DNA of 64,000 nucleotides. Origin: Gaiellasilicea sp963789355. GTDB taxonomy: Bacteria; Actinomycetota; Thermoleophilia; Gaiellales; Gaiellaceae. The stretch's first letter is position 1. Every line of letters starts with the position of its first letter. The notes under the pieces were generated by a model, which did not search any database, had not been told where the DNA came from, and worked only from the letters and a program-made list of their open reading frames with translations. A program made the translations under genes and the position numbers. Where the stretch lies: positions 714,027 through 778,026 of the forward strand of contig CAWBKK010000002.1 in assembly GCA_963789355.1 (NCBI GenBank), written 5' to 3'. Positions 59,588 through 64,000 of the stretch are shown here, piece by piece.

Positions 59588-60554
59588 ATGGTGATAATGA
59601 CCTTCCCGCGGGCATGGCCCTCGCCCAAGTAGCTGAGAGCGTCCGCGGTCTGGCTCAGCTCGAAGCGCTTGTCGATGACCGACTTGACCTTCCCGGTCTC
59701 GAGCAACCCTGCGACGAAGTCGAGATCGTCCTTGTCGATCTTCGCGACGAAGAACCTTACCTTCTGCTTTCGGCCGAGCGCCGCTAGGTGCGTTCCGATC
59801 ACGTGGGAAAGGGGTCCGATACCACCGTTGGACGGAAACTTCGCCCCGACGACGATGACGGTCGCGTCGCGGGTCAGCACACGCTTGAACTTCCTGAACG
59901 GCCGGCTGCCGGCGACGTCGAGCATCAGCTCGTGGCGCTCGCTCCGCTGCGTGAAGTCCTCCTGGGTGTAGTCGACGACGCGGTCGGCGCCGAGCGAGCG
60001 GACGAGCTCGACGTTCCTCGTGCTGCACACCGCCGTTACGTCCGCGCCCAGCGCCTTCGCGAGCTGGACGGCGAAGGTGCCGACGCCGCCGGAGGCGCCG
60101 TTGATGAGGACCTTCTGCCCCGGCTGCACGTTCCCCTTGCGCAGCGCCTGGAGAGCTGTGAGCGCCGCGATCGGCACGGCCGCCGCTTCCTCGAACGAGA
60201 TGTTGGCCGGCTTCCGAGTGAGGCGAACCTCGCGGGCGGCCGCGTACTCGGCCCAAGCGGCACCCGACGTCCCGAAGACCTCGTCGCCCGGCTGGAGCTC
60301 CTTCACGTCCTTGCCGACCGCTTCGACCACCCCTGCGACGTCGGCGCCCACCTTCGTGGTCTTGGGCCCGCGCAGACCCGCCAGCCGAACAGCCGCGCGA
60401 AGAGCGGCCCGGTCACGCCGTACCACTCGGCGGGGTTGACGGACGACGCGCGGACGCGAAGCAGCACCTGCTCGTCGTTGATCGTCGGCACGTCCACCTC
60501 GCGCAACTCGAGAACCTCGGGCATCCCGTACCGCTCGTGAATGATCGCCTTCAT
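59584..60554 (-). pseudogene. Zinc-free alcohol dehydrogenase / NADPH:quinone oxidoreductase family, one frameshift
   Basis: MDR-family enzyme of about 320 residues. MKAIIHERYGMPEVLELREV with a strong GGGAGGTGAG ribosome site before ATG 60554, SSVNPAEWYGVTGPLF, then a frame change near 60390 into GLRGPKTTKVGADVAGVVEAV, NGASGGVGTFAVQLAKALGADV (NADPH binding) and GEGHARGKVIITM. No catalytic or structural zinc Cys set, as in QOR enzymes. Divergent from the TetR gene with operator-like repeats between, so probably controlled by it. Confidence 0.82.
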
Positions 60555-60626
60555 CGTGCTCACCTCCCGCTCCGCTGTCGCCTGCTCCTGGTGCAATTCC
60601 ATGACCGCCACTTCCGCCCCTCTCGT

Positions 60627-60670
60627 TTACAGTGTAAGCTTATAGCGTAAGGTATAGCCATACGCCGTAA
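60627..60670. promoter_or_regulatory. Cluster of three TetR-operator-like repeats
   Basis: TTACAGTGTAA (60627-60637), TTATAGCGTAA (60640-60650) and ATACGCCGTAA (60660-60670) share the half-site GTAA and near-palindromic form. They fill the divergent spacer between the oxidoreductase and TetR genes, an AT-rich gap in a GC-rich region. Confidence 0.6.
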
Positions 60671-60682
60671 GCTTGTCAAGTC

Positions 60683-61372
60683 ATGGCCACTCAACCCGAC
60701 TCACAGGAAGAGCCCCGAGCCCCGCTGACCAGGGAGCGGGTGCTGCGCGCCGCGCTCACGCTCGCCGACAAAGGCGGGATCGAGTCGCTGAGCATGCGCA
60801 AGCTCGGCCAGGAGCTCGGGGTCGAGGCGATGTCCCTCTATCACCACGTTGCCAACAAGGACGACATCATCGACGGCATCGTCGAGACGGTGCTCGAAGA
60901 GGTCGAGGACCCGTCCTGGGAGGGCGACTGGAAGGCGGAGATCCGCCACACCGCGATCTCGTCCTACGAGGCGTTCCTGCGCCACCGCTGGGCGTGCAGC
61001 CTGTTGATGCACAGGCCCCGGGTCAGTCCGGCACGGATGGGCTGGATGGAGGCGCTGCTGCGAACGCTGCGGGAAGCCGGCTTCTCGGCCGACATGACCC
61101 ACCACGCCTACCACGCCCTCGACAGCCACATCACCGGCTTCACGCTCTGGCAGGTGAACATGCCCTTCGAGACCAAGGCGGAGCTCGTCGACCTGGCCGA
61201 GGACTTCCTGCGCGAGATCCCCGCGGACGAGTACCCCTACACCATCGAGCACATCGACCAGCACCTCGCCCCGTCGAGCCCCGACGGGCCGACCGAGTTC
61301 GAGTTCGGGCTCGACCTGATTCTCGACGGCCTCGAGCGAATCCGGGACGCGGAGGCGGCTACGCCGGAATGA
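60683..61372 (+). CDS. TetR-family transcriptional regulator (TetR_C_1 type)
   Basis: 229 residues. N-terminal helix-turn-helix: LTRERVLRAALTLADKGGIESLSMRKLGQELGVEAMSLYHHV. The C-terminal ligand domain matches the tetracycline-repressor-like group (SYEAFLRHRWACSLLMHRPRV, HITGFTLWQVNMPF). It probably represses the divergent oxidoreductase and itself through the repeats at 60627-60670. Intact; its 3' end overlaps the convergent hydrolase stop by 14 bp. Confidence 0.88.
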   Translation: MATQPDSQEEPRAPLTRERVLRAALTLADKGGIESLSMRKLGQELGVEAMSLYHHVANKDDIIDGIVETVLEEVEDPSWEGDWKAEIRHTAISSYEAFLRHRWACSLLMHRPRVSPARMGWMEALLRTLREAGFSADMTHHAYHALDSHITGFTLWQVNMPFETKAELVDLAEDFLREIPADEYPYTIEHIDQHLAPSSPDGPTEFEFGLDLILDGLERIRDAEAATPE

Positions 61373-63242
61373 CCGGCAGCGTGACCGTGCCGCCGTGGAC
61401 CGTCTGCTCGGCGACGACGTGGTGCGTGTGCCGGCCGATCGGCTCGCCGGTGTTCGGGTTGCGCTCGAGCCGCGGGAAGTTCGACGACGAGACGTCGATG
61501 CGGATCCGGTGGCCGCGCGCGAACAGGTTCGAGGTCGGCGGCAGCAGCATCGTCACCGTGTAGGTCTGGCCCGGCTCCATGAGCACCTCGCGGTCGAAGC
61601 CCTCCCGGTAGCGGGTGCGGATGATCGTGTCGTTCAGGATCAGGTCGTACCCCTCCGGGTAGTCCTCGTTGGGCGGGTAGACGTCGACGAGCTTGGCGGT
61701 GAAGTCGGTGTCGACGGCGCTCGAGGAGATCGAGAGCTCGACGGCGACTCTCCCCGTGACCTCCAGCGGCTCCTCGAGCGGCTCCGTCTCGTAGACGAGC
61801 ACGTCGGCGCGCTCCGACAGCCGCCGGTAGGGCTCGCGCGCCGTGAAGTACTCGGCCGACTCCTTCTGGTCGGCGGGGCCCGGGGTCATGATGTTCCGCA
61901 GCAGGAGCGCCGGATTGAGCAGGCGAGCCCACATCGGCTCGAGCTCGTTCTCGCCGGACGGCAGCTCGCCGACGGCGCAGAAGAGGCCGCCGATCGTCGG
62001 CACCGGGTCGTCGGGGTCGTAGGTGAACTGCCGCGGCTCGGCGCCGGCCGCCGGCTCCTCCCGCGCGGAGCGAGCCGTCGGGATGGAGATGCAACGTCGT
62101 CTCGACGGCGTCCGTGGGCGGCCACTCGTGCTCGTAGCGCCAGTGGCCGCCATGGTCCAGCTTGCCGAGCGCCGTCTTCCGGCCGCTGCCGCCGCCCATC
62201 ACGAAGATCTTCACCGGCGGGTGCTCGCCCGGATCCCCGCTCGCGTCATCGGGCAGCCAGCGGTCGAAGAACTCGAGCTGCTCCTCGAAGTAGTGCTGCA
62301 CGCCCCAGACCGAGGATGGCCCATAGTCGACGTCGAGCGTCCAGGACGCGTCGCCGCGCATGCCGACGTGGCTCCAGGGGCCGATGATCAGCCGCTGCGG
62401 CGAGTCGTTCTTGGCCGTCATCGCGGCGAAGTACTCGCTGTCGGCGTGCGGGAACGGGTCGTACCAGCCAGTCGTCATCGTCGCGGGGATGTCGGCATGG
62501 TCGGCCCAGAAGCGGGTGGAGTCGTTCTCCTTCGCGGCCCAGAACTCGTCGTAGGCGCCGCGCGTGTAGTAGTCCTCGAGCGTCTTGGCGAGCTCCGGCA
62601 CGTGCCGGAGCGCGAGGTCGTCGCCGAGGATCGGCGAGCGCCAGAAGAGCTGCCGCAGGTTCTTCAGGTCCTCGAAGACCTCGCGCTGCTTCTCCCAGTC
62701 GTCCTTGACGTTCGGGTGGTCGGCCGCGTGGATGTAGAGGGCCCAGAACATGTGCAGCTGCATCGCTCCGCCCTCGCGCGTCTGGTTCTCGAAGGTGTTC
62801 GTCGGGGCGACGTCCCGCCAGATCGCGGTCAGGTGCGGCGGGCTCTCGAGCGCCGTCCGGATCTGGGTGATCCCGGCGTAAGAGCTGCCGACCGTGCCCG
62901 TGCGGCCGTTGCTCCAGCTCTGCGCCGCGATCCACTCGATCGTGTCGTAGCCGTCCTCGCCCGTGTGCGGCGTCGCGCTGTGGAAGTACTCCGTCGGTGC
63001 CCTCGGAGCGGTGGCGGTCGCGCAGGTCCTGGAGCACGACGGCGTACCCGTGCGGGACGAAGAAGTCGGCGATCTCCGTGTACCGCCGCTCGCCCTTGTC
63101 GTACGGCGTCATGCAGACGATCGTCGGGAAGCGGCCCGGACGGCTCGTCGTCACGGGCCGGACGGTAGAGGTCGGTCGCCAGGTGGATCCCGTCCCGCAT
63201 CCGCACCGTCACGTCCTTCGAGACGACGATCCCGTAGCTCAT
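61359..63242 (-). pseudogene. CocE/NonD-family hydrolase, second copy, frameshifted
   Basis: Starts MSYGIVVSKDVTVRMRDGIHL (ATG 63242). Continues in other frames as FPTIVCMTPYDKGERRY, HGYAVVLQDLRDRHRSEG, then AADHPNVKDDWEKQREVF, TTGWYDPFPHADSEYF, IIGPWSHVGMRGDAS, and finally FTYDPDDPVPTIGGLF to GGTVTLPVIPA. Shifts near 62060, 62755-63000 and 63145. The region of the catalytic Ser (ITQIRTALESPP and AGSSYAGIT-like coding near 62880) is in a disrupted part. Expected about 620 residues, longer than the copy at 41.1 kb. An alpha/beta hydrolase acting on esters or peptides with small N-acyl groups. Confidence 0.75.
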
Positions 63243-64000
63243 GTTTTCTGCCTTCTCGATGACGAGGTTGCCGAGGTCGTCGACCCGGGTGGTGAAGCCC
63301 GGGTAGATCGAGGGTGGTCGAGTCGAACTCCTCCACGACGGCCGGGCCCTGGGAACCGTCGCGCCGGCGGGCAGCGCGTAGCGGTCGTAGATCGGGCAGT
63401 CGACGTAGCCGTCCGACTCGGCGAAGTAGACGCTGCGGTGCTCCTTCGGCTCCGCGTCTGCCACCCGTGTCGAGCTCGGGCGCGCCGGCGGCTTGGCGAT
63501 CGTGCCGACGCTCGTCAGCCGCAGGCTCACGACCTCGACCGGCTCCTCCGGCGCGCTGAACCCGTAGGTGCGGTCGTGCTCGGCGTGGAAGCGCTCGAGC
63601 AGGTCGTCGCCGGCGGGGATCGTCAGCTCGTAGCTCTGGCCGACGTAGCGGAGGTCGATCTTGCGGACGAAGCTCATCGCGTCGCGCGCGAGGCCCTCCT
63701 GCTCGAGTTCGCCCCGGCCCGTTTCCTCGAGCTGCGTGAAGGTGGATTCGACCTCGGCAGCATCTAGCTCCTCGAGCCGCCGCATCACCGTCACCGCCGT
63801 GTCGAGCTTCAGGTCGGTCGTGAGCAGGCCGGTGGCGGAGAAGATTCCCGGGCTGCGCGGGATCAGCAGCATCGGCATCTCGGCGTCGCGGGCGAGCGCA
63901 TTCGCATGCACGGGGCCGGCGCCGCCGAAGCCGAAGAGGACGAAGTCGCGCGGGTCATAGCCCCGCTGGACCGAGATCAAGTGCAGCGCGTTGACCATCG
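63239..64000 (-). pseudogene. Hydantoinase/oxoprolinase subunit A, partial (5' end outside window), frameshifted
   Basis: C-terminal third of a HyuA: VNALHLISVQRGYDPRDFVLFGFGGAGPVHA, LIPRSPGIFSATGLLTTDLKLD, DLRYVGQSYELTIPAG, HDRTYGFSAPEEPVEVVSLR. Near 63350 the frame changes to VVEEFDSTTLDLPG and near 63305 back to FTTRVDDLGNLVIEKAE. As read it then runs without a stop into the hydrolase at 63242. Removing one A from GAAAAC would end it with ATGA at 63239. Diverged paralogue of 43509-45602. Confidence 0.75.

Noticed and set aside
1..64000. CRISPR arrays, tRNA, rRNA, riboswitches, integrases and complete insertion sequences
   Set aside because: No regularly spaced repeats, cloverleaf-like segments, conserved aptamer cores or transposase/integrase frames were recognised; no gap above 300 bases without a gene was found.

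Overview
The window looks like chromosome of a high-GC actinobacterium (about 70% G+C by eye). GTG starts are frequent and ATGA/GTGA/TAGTG stop-start overlaps join gene after gene. Codon style and gene content would suit a soil lineage such as Thermoleophilia, but there is no rRNA, tRNA or single-copy marker to fix the taxonomy. No CRISPR array, integrase or complete insertion sequence was seen. Almost everything is catabolism, transport or regulation, and the same families recur: four enolase-superfamily enzymes, two aspartoacylase-like deacylases, two ceramidase-N-terminal-like proteins, two class III aminotransferases, two D-aminoacylase-type amidohydrolases, two HyuA subunits, two CocE/NonD hydrolases and two cupins.

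Layout. 0-2.8 kb: end of a fused B12-dependent diol dehydratase, a tautomerase, a VOC protein and a cupin. 2.8-8.7 kb: a four-gene molybdenum hydroxylase (FAD, 2Fe-2S and a molybdopterin subunit split in two, in the order of nicotinate dehydrogenase ndhFSLM), divergent from a CoxD-like MoxR ATPase and a CoxE-like VWA protein that probably mature it. 8.7-10 kb: a flippase. 10-23.3 kb: two back-to-back catabolic operons around a shared operator at 14.48 kb. 23.4-31 kb: small operons, including a beta-propeller/MoaD-like pair, a metallophosphoesterase, a cysteine hydrolase and an amidohydrolase. 31-43.5 kb: a peptide-type ABC importer whose permeases and binding protein lie on one strand and whose ATPases lie on the other, with a GntR regulator and an enolase-superfamily enzyme between them and a D-aminoacylase, aldolase, CocE hydrolase and SDR attached. 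43.5-52.8 kb: hyuA-hyuB, a deacylase and soxBDAG. 52.8-64 kb: aminotransferase, epimerase, small membrane proteins, GDPD, acyl-CoA ligase, M20 peptidase, quinone oxidoreductase with TetR, a second CocE hydrolase and a second, partial HyuA.

Regulation. Two 32-bp sites (14481-14512 and 17232-17263) share identical 13-bp outer elements, each covers a TATGAT -10 box, and a related double site lies in front of the GntR gene (38361-38390). This suggests one regulon joining the 10-23 kb catabolic genes to the ABC-importer locus: import of a peptide-like or N-acylated compound, deacylation, then transamination, decarboxylation and dehydration.

Caution. From about 47.5 kb to the right end most long genes carry single-base frameshifts, at least a dozen in the deacylase-sox stretch alone, while intact genes (52817-53857, 60683-61372) sit among them. 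Left of 47.5 kb only one clear frameshift (about 14240) was found. Local consensus error is at least as likely as pseudogene decay. Two apparent fusions (ATPase-CocE at 41.1 kb, HyuA-CocE at 63.24 kb) would each resolve into the usual stop-start overlap after a one-base change.
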